A stretch of DNA of 54,355 nucleotides from JADJEI01 sp035328465 (lineage in GTDB: Bacteria > Bacteroidota > Ignavibacteria > Ignavibacteriales > Ignavibacteriaceae): the NCBI GenBank assembly GCA_035328465.1, contig DAOLIQ010000014.1, forward strand, positions 1 to 54,355, given 5' to 3'. This document shows positions 35,433 to 45,000 of the stretch, in pieces. The notes beneath the pieces are model-generated. The model was given only the letters and a program-made list of their open reading frames with translations. It was not told the origin of the DNA and did not search any database. The stretch's first letter is position 1. Each line of letters begins with the position of its first letter. Both the position numbers and the translations under genes were made by a program.

Positions 35433-37250
35433 TTAATCCAATACAAATTCTTTTTTCCAGTCGATGTCATTTTCAAGCGGTTTCTGATCTTCTTTGCTTA
35501 AAATATAATTACCAAGAACAAGATAATCCATATCAGTTCTCATAAAACATTTATAAGCATCTTTTGGCGTGCAGACAATCGGTTCTCCCCTTACATTAAA
35601 AGAAGTATTGATTATAACTGCACAGCCGGTTTTTTCTTCAAACTTAGAAATTAATTTATGGTAGCGTGGATTAGTTTCTTTATGTACCGTTTGAAGTCTT
35701 GCCGAATAATCCACGTGCGTAATTGCAGGTATGTCTGAACGAACAACATTAAGTTTTTCAATTCCCCATTTTTTATGTTCTTCGTCTGTCATTGGAATGC
35801 GACGTTCCTTTTTTACATCAGCAGTAAGAAGCATATACGGACTTGCTTTTTCGATCTCAAAATACTCGCTTACTTTTTCATAAAGCACAGAAGGAGCAAA
35901 TGGTCTGAATCCTTCTCGGAATTTTATTTTAATGTTCATTGTTGCCTGCATTTTGGGCGAGCGTGCATCACCGATAATTGTTCTTGAACCTAAAGCTCGC
36001 GGACCAAATTCCATTTTACCATCGAACCAGCCAATAACTTTTTCTGAGTTTATTAGATTTGCAACACTTTCTATTAGCTGATCATCATCATATCTCTTTG
36101 CAGAAAGATTAAATGACTGAATAAATGATTTTATTTCTTCTTCTGAAAACTTTGGGCCTAAGTAAGATCCTTTTTGAGTATCTGTTTTATCATCAGCAGT
36201 TCTTGGTTTGTTGTGATATTTATACCAGCCAATTAAAGCTGCACCAAGAGCTCCACCTGCATCACCAGCTGCAGGTTGTATCCATATATTCTTAAATGGA
36301 CCTTCGCGAAGTAATCTTCCGTTGGCAACACAATTAAGTGCAACCCCGCCAGCAAGACAAAGATTTTTTAATCCTGTTTCTTTGTAAACGTGATTGCCAA
36401 GTTTTAGAACAATCTCTTCTGTTACTTCCTGTAATGATCTTGCAATATCCATTTCCTTTTGTGTAAGATTTGTCTCAGGGACTCTTGGCGGACCTCCGAA
36501 AAGTTTATTGAACTTTTCATTAGTCATTGTTAGTCCCTGGCAGTAATTAAAGTACTCCATATTCATTCGGAATGAACCATCATCCTTTACATCAATCAAA
36601 TGATCATAAATTAACTGCTTGTATTTTGGTTCACCGTAAGGAGCTAAACCCATTACTTTATACTCACCTGAGTTTACTTTGAATCCGGTGTAATATGTAA
36701 GTGCAGAATAAAGCAATCCGAGTGAATGCGGGAACTTAATATCTGCAAGAAGCTGTATATCATTTCCATCACCAATTCCGTAACTCGTTGTTGTCCACTC
36801 ACCCACTCCATCCATTGTAAGAATCGCAGCTTTGTTATATGGTGATGGATAAAATGCAGATGCTGCGTGAGACTCGTGATGTTCCGGAAAAATAATTTTA
36901 CCAGTGTAACCAAGTTTATCTTTAATCATTTCCTTCATCCAAAGCTTTTCCTTTATCCACAATGGCATTGCTTTGATAAAAGATTTTATTCCAACAGGAG
37001 CAAAAGCAAGATAAGTCTCAAGTAATCGCTCAAACTTTAAAAATGGTTTATCATAAAATGCAACGAGATCAAGCTGCTCGGCAGTTATGCCTGCATCCTT
37101 AAGACAAAACTCAATTGCTTTCTGCGGAAAATTATGGTCGTGCTTTTTTCTTGTAAACCTTTCTTCCTGAGCAGCAGAAAGAATCTCGCCATCTTTTACA
37201 AGACAAGCTGCGCTATCGTGATAAAACGCTGATATACCGAGAATGTACAT
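35433..37250 (-). CDS. NodU/CmcH-family carbamoyltransferase
   Basis: 605 residues with the two-domain architecture of O-carbamoyltransferases (NodU, CmcH, TobZ, SxtI). The N-terminal Kae1-like domain has ISAFYHDSAACLV, EERFTRKKHDHNFP, the metal-site HESHAASAFYPSP near 125-137, and GGVALNCVANG near 300. The C-terminal YrdC-like domain has KMEFGPRALGSRTI near 413, FAPSVLYE near 450 and NTSFNVRGEPIVCTP near 555. It transfers the carbamoyl group from carbamoyl phosphate, via carbamoyl-AMP, to a hydroxyl of a sugar or natural product. The acceptor is unknown; a co-transcribed GT2 gene suggests a glycan. Confidence 0.93.
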   Translation of the reverse strand: MYILGISAFYHDSAACLVKDGEILSAAQEERFTRKKHDHNFPQKAIEFCLKDAGITAEQLDLVAFYDKPFLKFERLLETYLAFAPVGIKSFIKAMPLWIKEKLWMKEMIKDKLGYTGKIIFPEHHESHAASAFYPSPYNKAAILTMDGVGEWTTTSYGIGDGNDIQLLADIKFPHSLGLLYSALTYYTGFKVNSGEYKVMGLAPYGEPKYKQLIYDHLIDVKDDGSFRMNMEYFNYCQGLTMTNEKFNKLFGGPPRVPETNLTQKEMDIARSLQEVTEEIVLKLGNHVYKETGLKNLCLAGGVALNCVANGRLLREGPFKNIWIQPAAGDAGGALGAALIGWYKYHNKPRTADDKTDTQKGSYLGPKFSEEEIKSFIQSFNLSAKRYDDDQLIESVANLINSEKVIGWFDGKMEFGPRALGSRTIIGDARSPKMQATMNIKIKFREGFRPFAPSVLYEKVSEYFEIEKASPYMLLTADVKKERRIPMTDEEHKKWGIEKLNVVRSDIPAITHVDYSARLQTVHKETNPRYHKLISKFEEKTGCAVIINTSFNVRGEPIVCTPKDAYKCFMRTDMDYLVLGNYILSKEDQKPLENDIDWKKEFVLD

Positions 37251-37395
37251 AAATATTAACTTTTAAAAATTAAAACCAATCAATAATTATTCTTATTCTT
37301 ATTATAAAAATACTTTTTATTTTTTATTTATAAAGCTATTTTCGTGAAGGTAAAACTATTTCAGATATGTTGATATAAAAATTTAAGAGGGAATC
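37251..37395. promoter_or_regulatory. Divergent promoter region of the carbamoyltransferase cassette
   Basis: A 145-base AT-rich stretch separates the minus-strand carbamoyltransferase from the plus-strand SGNH gene, so promoters for both must lie here or be internal. No convincing -35/-10 pair could be picked by eye. AAGAGGG at 37385-37391 is the ribosome site of the SGNH gene. Confidence 0.45.
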
Positions 37396-39306
37396 ATTAT
37401 TAAAACTCATAAAAAAGAATCGCACAAAACTGAAGCCGGACAAAAAATTGCCCCGGAGTATAAACCTCCGAAATATTATTACCTGTTTCTTCTTTTTATA
37501 CCAATAGTATTTTTCGTAATTCTTGAATTATCACTCCGTCTATTTGGCTACGGTTTCGATAATTCTCAGTGGGTTAATGCTACAAAAGGTAAATTATTAT
37601 TGAATCCGGAAATTGCGCGCCGTTACTTCTTCACAACCGAAAACCTTCCTTATTCTAATCAAGATGTGTTTGATGCCGTTAAAAAGAAAAATGCTTTCCG
37701 TATTTTTGTATTGGGGGGGAGCAGTGCAGCAGGTTATCCTTATTTACCAATCGGTTCATTCTCTCGATATTTGCGGCAGAGACTTCAATTAGTTTATCCT
37801 AATTCCACAATCGAAGTAGTTAATATTGCAATGACTGCCGTAAACAGCTACACCCTCCGTGATTTGATGCCGGGTGTTGTTGAACAAAAACCTGATCTTG
37901 TAATTATTTATGCCGGGCACAATGAATATTATGGTGCGCTTGGTGTTGGCTCGATGGAGTCACTCGGAACTTCAAGAACAATGGTCAATCTTATTTTGTA
38001 CTTAGGTAGATTCAAAACCGTAGAATTGCTCCGTAATATTATTAAAGATGTGATGGGTTGGTTTAGTGATGATTCAAATATTAAAGAGAATGGCACTTTG
38101 ATGTCGCGTATGGCAAAAGATCAATACATAGAATTTAACTCTCAAAAATATTCACTCGGACTTGAACAGTTTGAAGGAAACATGCGGGACATACTTGAGA
38201 TGGCTAAAGACAATAACATTCCTGTGATGATGGGAACCCTTGCGAGCAATTTAAAAAATCAAAATCCATTTGTTTCGTTACAACGTTCTACCCTGCCTTC
38301 AGCTAGTGAAGTTTTTATTTTAGCTAAAGAGATGCTGCATCAAAATAAAATGCAGGAAGCGGATTCACTTTTCCGCCTGGCTAAGGATTTAGATGCTTTA
38401 CGATTTCGTGCACCCGAAAAGATAAATGATATAATCAAACAACTCGGCAAGCAGTATTCGGCTGAAGTACTTGATTTAGATTCTATTTTAAACTCGGTTA
38501 GCCCCGATGGAATTATCGGTGATAATTTAATGACTGATCATCTTCACCCCACCATTGAAGGCTACAAGTTAATCGGAAAACTTTTTTATGAAAGAATGGA
38601 AGAAAAGGGACTGCTGCCAAAAACAACCGCTCGGGAATTATCAAACGAAATGCAGGATAGTTTGACCTCAGCCAATTTTTTATTCTCTGATTTTGATTCG
38701 GTAATGGCTGATTACAGAATTAAACTTTTAAAAAATGATTGGCCATTTATTCAAAAAGGAAAAAAGAAACTTCTCTCAGAAATAATTAATCGGAAAAACT
38801 TTATCGATTCGGTTGCCTACGATGTTGTAGCAGATAAAATTGCCTGGGAACCCGCGCATCGAAAAGTAGCCGACTATTACCTTAAAACAGGTAATTTTGA
38901 TTTATTCAAACAACAGGCAGATATTCTGATTTCACAATATCCTGTTGTGGTTGAATACTACAATTTTTTAGCAAACGAGCTGCTCAAGATTAATAAATAC
39001 GATGAAGCTTTTTCATACTTAAAAATCAGATATGATCTGCAGCCCGATGCCTTTTCAACAAAGTGGCTTGGCATTATCGACCTATCGCGAAAAAATTATT
39101 CTTCAGCTATAAAATATTTATCCCTATCTAAAAACTTCATCAGCAAAGACGATCAGTTACTGTACAATTTATCCGGCGCTTATATTGGAATTAAAGATTA
39201 CAAATCAGCATTAACCTCCATTAAAGAGTGCCTGCAAATAACCCCAAACTACCCCGGGGCCAAAAACCTGCTTGCACAATTGGAAGTTGCAGTAAAACGA
39301 AATTAG
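37396..39306 (+). CDS. SGNH/GDSL hydrolase with N-terminal membrane anchor and C-terminal TPRs; probable ATT start
   Basis: The frame opens after TAA at 37384 and has no ATG, GTG or TTG before 37600, yet it is plainly coding: a basic lead, a transmembrane helix (YYYLFLLFIPIVFFVILELS) and FGYGFDNSQWVNATKGKLL. AAGAGGG sits 4 bases before ATT 37396 and 7 before ATT 37399. About 636 residues from 37396. SGNH blocks: VLGGSSAAGYPY (Ser), YAGHNEYYGA (Asn), DHLHPTIEGYKLIG (Asp-x2-His). Repeats of TPR type fill the last 150 residues (YDEAFSYLKIRYDLQP; YKSALTSIKECLQITP). Family members act as esterases or acyltransferases on glycans. Divergent from the carbamoyltransferase. Confidence 0.85.
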   Translation: MIKTHKKESHKTEAGQKIAPEYKPPKYYYLFLLFIPIVFFVILELSLRLFGYGFDNSQWVNATKGKLLLNPEIARRYFFTTENLPYSNQDVFDAVKKKNAFRIFVLGGSSAAGYPYLPIGSFSRYLRQRLQLVYPNSTIEVVNIAMTAVNSYTLRDLMPGVVEQKPDLVIIYAGHNEYYGALGVGSMESLGTSRTMVNLILYLGRFKTVELLRNIIKDVMGWFSDDSNIKENGTLMSRMAKDQYIEFNSQKYSLGLEQFEGNMRDILEMAKDNNIPVMMGTLASNLKNQNPFVSLQRSTLPSASEVFILAKEMLHQNKMQEADSLFRLAKDLDALRFRAPEKINDIIKQLGKQYSAEVLDLDSILNSVSPDGIIGDNLMTDHLHPTIEGYKLIGKLFYERMEEKGLLPKTTARELSNEMQDSLTSANFLFSDFDSVMADYRIKLLKNDWPFIQKGKKKLLSEIINRKNFIDSVAYDVVADKIAWEPAHRKVADYYLKTGNFDLFKQQADILISQYPVVVEYYNFLANELLKINKYDEAFSYLKIRYDLQPDAFSTKWLGIIDLSRKNYSSAIKYLSLSKNFISKDDQLLYNLSGAYIGIKDYKSALTSIKECLQITPNYPGAKNLLAQLEVAVKRN

Positions 39307-39317
39307 AATTAGCCCTT

Positions 39318-39422
39318 TTAATTTAGTCTTATAATTCTACCAGCAGAAGTAAAGGCATAGATATAATTCGGCGACATATCTTTTAGCTCCAACGCATTGT
39401 TGCAATCTCTCAATAAAAATTT
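39318..39422 (-). pseudogene. Possible 3' remnant of a lost gene
   Basis: On the minus strand an open frame reads LLRDCNNALELKDMSPNYIY, then AFTSAGRIIRLN and stop. The composition looks like the end of a real protein (propeller-type C-terminus), but there is no start and the frame is closed upstream by TGA just past the T9SS operon terminator. Weak; chance is possible. Confidence 0.3.
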
Positions 39423-39434
39423 TCAATCAATAAA

Positions 39435-39461
39435 AAAGCCGGACTTATTCAGTCCGGCTTT
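39435..39461. terminator. Bidirectional terminator between SGNH and T9SS genes
   Basis: Perfect 11-base inverted repeat AAAGCCGGACT / AGTCCGGCTTT with a 5-base loop (TATTC), flanked by A and T runs. It is placed to end the minus-strand T9SS operon 26 bases past its last stop, and could also end the SGNH transcript. Confidence 0.9.
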
Positions 39462-39487
39462 AGCTTTATTTTATAGTAATTATAAAA

Positions 39488-40984
39488 TTACTTAATCAAC
39501 AGCATCTTCTTTGTAGAAGTGAAATCACCGGCTTTGATTGTGTAGAAGTAAACTCCTGTGCTAAGATTATTAGCGTTGAAATTAACTTCGTGAACACCGG
39601 CACTTACTTCACGATTAACCAACGTAGAAACTTCCTGTCCAATAGCATTGTAAATTTTAATAGTTACAAAATTGGTTTTAGGAACACTATATTGAATTAA
39701 AGTAGAAGGGTTAAATGGATTCGGGAAATTCTGAGCCAGGTAGTAAGTGTTTGGATTCAATTGAGGATCTTCAACACTAACTAAGGAAGAATAAGGATCA
39801 GATTCCTGATCAGTTTTAGTTTCAGCATTTGTCCAGGTATCAATTGGCATAACCCATGGGTTAACCGGGAAGCTGCGAGGAGCATCCTGTCCGATATAAC
39901 GAACTCTGTATGCATCGTCACCGAAGCCAGCAGGCTCTAATGTCCAATTACTTCCGTTTTTCCATCCATATCTGTATTGGAATGAATTGAAGGTTGGGTC
40001 AACGATATCACCTGTTGCAGTATAGATAAGATCGCCATCCGGATCAGTTAAAACTAAGACCATCATATTATCAGTATCAACCCATCCCTGACTTCTAACG
40101 AAGGAGGGCTGCTCGCCAATCCAATATAATGTATCGGTAGCAGGATCGAATGGAACTGCTTGAAGATTAGGATCAGTAGCAGGAGTCATATCAACTCTGA
40201 ACTCTACAGAAAGATTTTTACCATCTTCTATTACCCATTCAGGATCAACATCGTCATACCAAACTTCCGGGGCAACTTGATTATTTGTGCCTTCGAATGT
40301 GATATCTCTGTTTCCACCACCCTGCGATAATGGTCTTTCCCAGCCATCAACCCAGAGGCTGGCATCAACTAAATCAACATAGAATTTGTAATTCTGTGTG
40401 GCACCAATTTCTACCGAGGTAAATGGAACATCAAGGAAGAATTTATTAGGATCAATAACATCCTGATTCATTTTGGATCTTGCAGGATCGCCATCACTCC
40501 AACCGTTAAAGTTTCCTCTAACTTGAACTGAGTCAGAAACCACATCGAAGATTCCAATCTCTGCCATAACAGACATATCAACCTGGAATAAGATGTTTCC
40601 ATCAGCAGTAATATTAATTACACTGTCACGGTCGAAATAATCTGAAAATGAACCGCCGCCTGCAGGAGCAGTAAATTGGCGGTTTGGATCACCTTCCCAG
40701 GTATCAGGGTTGGTGTAGAAGAATTTGAAATTGAAAACACTATCCACTGCAATACCAGTGAATTCGTAAGAGTAGATTAAGTCGGATTCAGGGTCGGTTA
40801 ATACAACACCGGCGCCCCAGCCGTCAAAATCACCTCTCATCTGAACTTCGGAAGTACCGGGAGTAAATTGACCCTCGGCTTCCTTTACGGACATATCTAC
40901 GTTAAATGTCACATTAACCTGTGCATTAACGACAGCCACTGCACCAAGTATTATCAGTGCAAATAGTAGCAGATTTTTTTTCAT
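39488..40984 (-). CDS. T9SS type A-sorted protein with CBM-like beta-sandwich repeats
   Basis: 498 residues. Signal peptide (1-21, cleaved after VVNAQ). Three related sandwich segments start NVTFNVDMSVKEAEG (about 23), NILFQVDMSV (about 128) and SVEFRVDMTPATDP (about 257); the first two contain MRGDFDGWG and VRGNFNGWS, the pattern of starch-binding CBM20/CBM48-like domains. The C-terminal 80 residues are a T9SS type A sorting domain (NFPNPFNPSTLIQYSVP, IYNAIGQEVSTLV, STGVYFYTIKAG). It is therefore secreted and anchored or released via T9SS. AAAGGA precedes the ATG. Last gene of the surface operon. Confidence 0.88.
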   Translation of the reverse strand: MKKNLLLFALIILGAVAVVNAQVNVTFNVDMSVKEAEGQFTPGTSEVQMRGDFDGWGAGVVLTDPESDLIYSYEFTGIAVDSVFNFKFFYTNPDTWEGDPNRQFTAPAGGGSFSDYFDRDSVINITADGNILFQVDMSVMAEIGIFDVVSDSVQVRGNFNGWSDGDPARSKMNQDVIDPNKFFLDVPFTSVEIGATQNYKFYVDLVDASLWVDGWERPLSQGGGNRDITFEGTNNQVAPEVWYDDVDPEWVIEDGKNLSVEFRVDMTPATDPNLQAVPFDPATDTLYWIGEQPSFVRSQGWVDTDNMMVLVLTDPDGDLIYTATGDIVDPTFNSFQYRYGWKNGSNWTLEPAGFGDDAYRVRYIGQDAPRSFPVNPWVMPIDTWTNAETKTDQESDPYSSLVSVEDPQLNPNTYYLAQNFPNPFNPSTLIQYSVPKTNFVTIKIYNAIGQEVSTLVNREVSAGVHEVNFNANNLSTGVYFYTIKAGDFTSTKKMLLIK

Positions 40985-41036
40985 TGTTTATTCCTTTCTT
41001 TGTTTATTGGAATATTTTTTAGTTGTTTGTTTTTTT

Positions 41037-42065
41037 TCAAAACGCCAGACTTATACCGAAGCTGTGCGTATTACCTAAGAATTCATATTCTTGATAGGCA
41101 TAATCTACTGAAATTTTTAGATATTCTAAACCACCATAATTAATACCTGCCCCGAGAGTCAATCCTTCCTGGCTATCTTCGAGGAACAAGGTTTTATAAC
41201 CGGCACGAAGAAAAATTAATTCATCGAGCAATGCTAACTCGCCGCCAATATTAAGATATTGACCATTGTCGTTCGGATGAATTCCATCAACCGCTAAAGT
41301 TAATCTTTGGTCATCCATAAAATGAAAATCTTTAGATACACCAATCTGCAATCGAAGGGGGAGTTCAAACTGATCGGTTGCGTATCGTGCATCTATAGTT
41401 TCGTTATTACCGTTTACTGATGGATCGGGATCGTGCCTTACTAAAAGATCATCACCTGTGATTTGCATCTTCGTTCCGTAGTTTGTTATGCTGCTCGAAA
41501 ATCTTACCCCGTAAAACGGTGTGGTAAAGATTGTCCCGATATCAAATGAAAACCCATCAGCACTTGAATTGTAAATGTCTTCGCGAATGTATTTGACATT
41601 CAAGCCAACAAGGAAATCTTCTGTTATCTGCCTCGCATAAGAAACTCCGAATGCATAACTGCCAGCAGTGAATTTTTCGCCTGTCCCATCGGGGAAGAAT
41701 TCGGTCGTTACATCCATTTGGCCAAAATCAAGTGCCGTAACAGCAAATCCAAAAGTACCAATTTCGCCAGCAGGAATTACGAATCCGAAATAGTTAAGGT
41801 TAATATCAGCAAATAGTTTTGTGTAAGTAAACATACCTTCGTAAGATGGAATCAGCGCAATGCCCGCAGGATTCCAGTAAAGTGCAGACACATCATTTGA
41901 TAAAGATGTAAATGCCCCTCCCATTGCATTTGCTCTTGGACCGATGCCAATGCTTAAAAACTTTGCAGCAGTTGTGCCGGTCTTTTTAACTTCTGTTGCA
42001 AATACATCTGGTTGAAATATCGCAAAAGAAAGTACAGCTAAGATTATTATTTTTAATTTTTTCAC
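41037..42065 (-). CDS. PorV/PorQ-family outer-membrane protein
   Basis: 342 residues. After the signal peptide (ending DVFATE) comes AAKFLSIGIGPRANAMGGAF and NDVSALYWNPAGIA, the FadL-like PorV/PorQ opening. The rest is a beta-barrel ending HSFGISLAF with C-terminal Phe. PorV shuttles T9SS cargo to the surface, which suits the neighbouring T9SS-sorted proteins. The start codon is GTG, with AAGG seven bases upstream. Confidence 0.87.
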   Translation of the reverse strand: MKKLKIIILAVLSFAIFQPDVFATEVKKTGTTAAKFLSIGIGPRANAMGGAFTSLSNDVSALYWNPAGIALIPSYEGMFTYTKLFADINLNYFGFVIPAGEIGTFGFAVTALDFGQMDVTTEFFPDGTGEKFTAGSYAFGVSYARQITEDFLVGLNVKYIREDIYNSSADGFSFDIGTIFTTPFYGVRFSSSITNYGTKMQITGDDLLVRHDPDPSVNGNNETIDARYATDQFELPLRLQIGVSKDFHFMDDQRLTLAVDGIHPNDNGQYLNIGGELALLDELIFLRAGYKTLFLEDSQEGLTLGAGINYGGLEYLKISVDYAYQEYEFLGNTHSFGISLAF

Positions 42066-42098
42066 TTTTATACCTTAAAGTTTTATTCAATTTAAAAA

Positions 42099-45000
42099 TT
42101 ATTTTATCACAGCAAACTTGCCGATTTTTTCACCAATCCCGGGAGCCTCGATATGATAGAGATAAACACCGTATGAGATAGACAAATTGTCTTTTGTAAG
42201 CATATCCCAATCAGCGGTGCCGTTGTTGAACTGACTCTCGTGTTCAATTACATCAACTAGTTCACCATTGACTGTAAATATTCGTATAGTGCACTTGTTC
42301 GGTAGGTGAGTGAAATGCAATGATCGGGGACCTCTTCCGCTGTTATATGGATTTTTTGGTTCCCAAAGAGCAGTTGCTATATACGGATTAGGAACAACTT
42401 TAATATTTTCCAAATCTTCTTTTGCGAGTTGATTGTCAATTTGTCCTTCGTGAGCAACGAACCTAAAAATATCTGCAGAAAGAAAAGGTTTTCTCAAAAA
42501 GATTGAAGCCGTATCACCGCTAACAGGATAAAATTGTCCAAGTGTAGTATCAGGTTCATTGCCTAAATAAAACCACCATGTAAATATTAGCGAATCATTA
42601 GCATCTTTTTCTAAGAAAATAATTCGATCTTTTGCAGCACCATTGGTAGTTAATTTGCCGGGACCTCCATAAGTCGTATCGGCTTCAATAAAACCATATT
42701 GAATAAAATCATTTGTGCTTCTGTTAAACACTTTGAAGTTTACTGGTTTTGATGGAAAAGTTAATGTCCCGATTTTTATTTCGGAAGAAGATCCAAATCC
42801 AACATCTCCAAAAGAAACTATATAATCATTCGGAATAGCCTGCCCTCGTAATGACGGGTTTGGCCATACAAACGATTCGAATACAAATGCCGGTATATTT
42901 TCATTATTCCATTTAGTAGTCTCAGGATTTTTTTCAACTCTTGTTTCATTGTCAAATTTTAATCTGAACCCATCTACAAGAGGCTGCTCGACATTCGCGC
43001 TTACTGAATTGAACTTATCTATAACTACAACGTTATCAGTTGAGTCTTTCAACGTGTAAGATTTTGTAGTGAGAGTATCATCCTCAGAGAGGGCTGGGTT
43101 GCCAATTTTCAAAGTGTCTTCAAAGGATATGTAATAGACATGTCCATCTTTTATTTTATTTATATCTACAATGTCATAAGATATAGTGCTTGTAGTTGTC
43201 CCGTTTACAAGAGTAATATCACCCAAAGTTGGAGCGATGTATCCGGCAGAAGGGGCTTCAGGAGTTACACGCACAACATTGGGCCCAAGCTTAACCGATC
43301 CATCTGATTGCAATGAAACCCGCACCGGGCTTTCGGATGGGATAATATTCCCGGCATTGTAGCCAAAGTCATAAGAAACCAAAGCATAGTAGTAAGTAAA
43401 ACCATTCTGTACGGTTGAATCTATATATGAATGCTTTAATCCGGAATCATTACCTAACTGATATTTGACACCATCGAAACCGATTGAGTCTAATCCCTGA
43501 ATTCCATCAATGAGATCGAAGATAACAAGCGGGGTACGAAATACTTTTGAGCCATAAGCGCTTGTGATATCAAGCGGATCTTCAAACGCTGGATCGGTGG
43601 AACGATATATTCTGTATCCTTCAAAGTCATGCCCATTACCGCCAATTGCATCAATGTAAGCATCGAAGGAAGATTCGGCTACATCGTCCCAGTAGAGAGT
43701 TATTTTGTTATCTCCGGGTATTGCAGTAAGGGTTGGGGTAAGCGGAGCGTTAGCAAACTGATAATCGTTATTGTAAGTCTCCTGTGCACGTCCGCGCTTT
43801 TTTAAAATTTCAGCTTTTCTCAATTCGCTGTTAGGATCGGGCAACGGAGCATTTGCAAAAATTACTGCAAGAGAAAAAGGTTCGGTTTGTCCGGATTTTA
43901 ATGGGAAGAATGAAGAAGAAACAAAAAGATCATATTCACCGGCGACTACTTCTTGGGGGTCGTAAAATTTTCCTGGAATCATAAAGTCAAACCACATAGT
44001 AGCATCGCTTTGAATATTTAAAGCGCCGGCTGCTAAGTAATCAGCATTGGAAATACCTATCTGATCTGTTTCTGAAACATCAGTTACATCGATATTGGGT
44101 TCACCGGGTAAACCAGTTCCTGCACCAGAGGTCGGCTTACCATCGTTTTCACCGAAATCACCTGTTTGAGGAACGCCATCAAGACCAACATCATCCGTTA
44201 ATACATTCCAATCACCGTCATTGTCGACACCGTCGAATCGAGCTTCATCAACCATTTCATCAATTCCATCATCCATAAATTCATCAATTGCCCCATTGAG
44301 ATTGTTATCAACACCATCAGCATATTTTTTACCAAGATCTTCAGCTTTAACATCATAAAGAATGACTTTGTCTGAAACTTTATAACGGTAATAAGGAGCA
44401 TCAAGTGCGGCAGCGTCAATCATTGCTTGAGTTATAACCGGGCTGCCATCCTCGCCGTTGCCGTCATTATCAATATTATCTCTAAACGCCCGGCCTAAAT
44501 CATCAGATTCAACCATTAATAAATGAACGATACCATTTTGAAGCGGATCATTTTCAGGATTTGCGGGCCATCTTTTCCATTGATCACCGCTAGCAAGATT
44601 AATCATGTCTGAAGTGACAACAGGGGAACCGGATTCGCCATTACCGTTATTATCGATATAGTCAGCATATTGTACCCCTTCCTGCTGATCAAAAACGATA
44701 TGAGTTTTGTTTTCATCAATTAAGCCGTTTCCATTATTGTCTATCCCGTCTGTTCTTCTTGGATCGGCATCTGTGATTGAAGGATCGCTTTCACCAACTA
44801 ACATAGCTTCGGTGACAATAGGTCCGAATAATTCGCCGTCACCATCGTTATCAATTCTATCCCCTGCGTTGCCTGGAGTTTCAAGAAAAGTTATTGAAAC
44901 CATTCCAACGGGATCACTACCAAAATCAGGAGCGTGATTATCAGCATCACGAGTCCAGGCAATATCCTGCATCAAATCAAACTCGGAAATATCATCCTGC

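Noticed and set aside
35013..37250. Saxitoxin-type biosynthesis suggested by SxtJ/SxtI-like names
   Set aside because: Only the carbamoyltransferase and SxtJ families are shared; no core saxitoxin enzymes (polyketide-like SxtA, amidinotransferase) are present, and these families are widespread.
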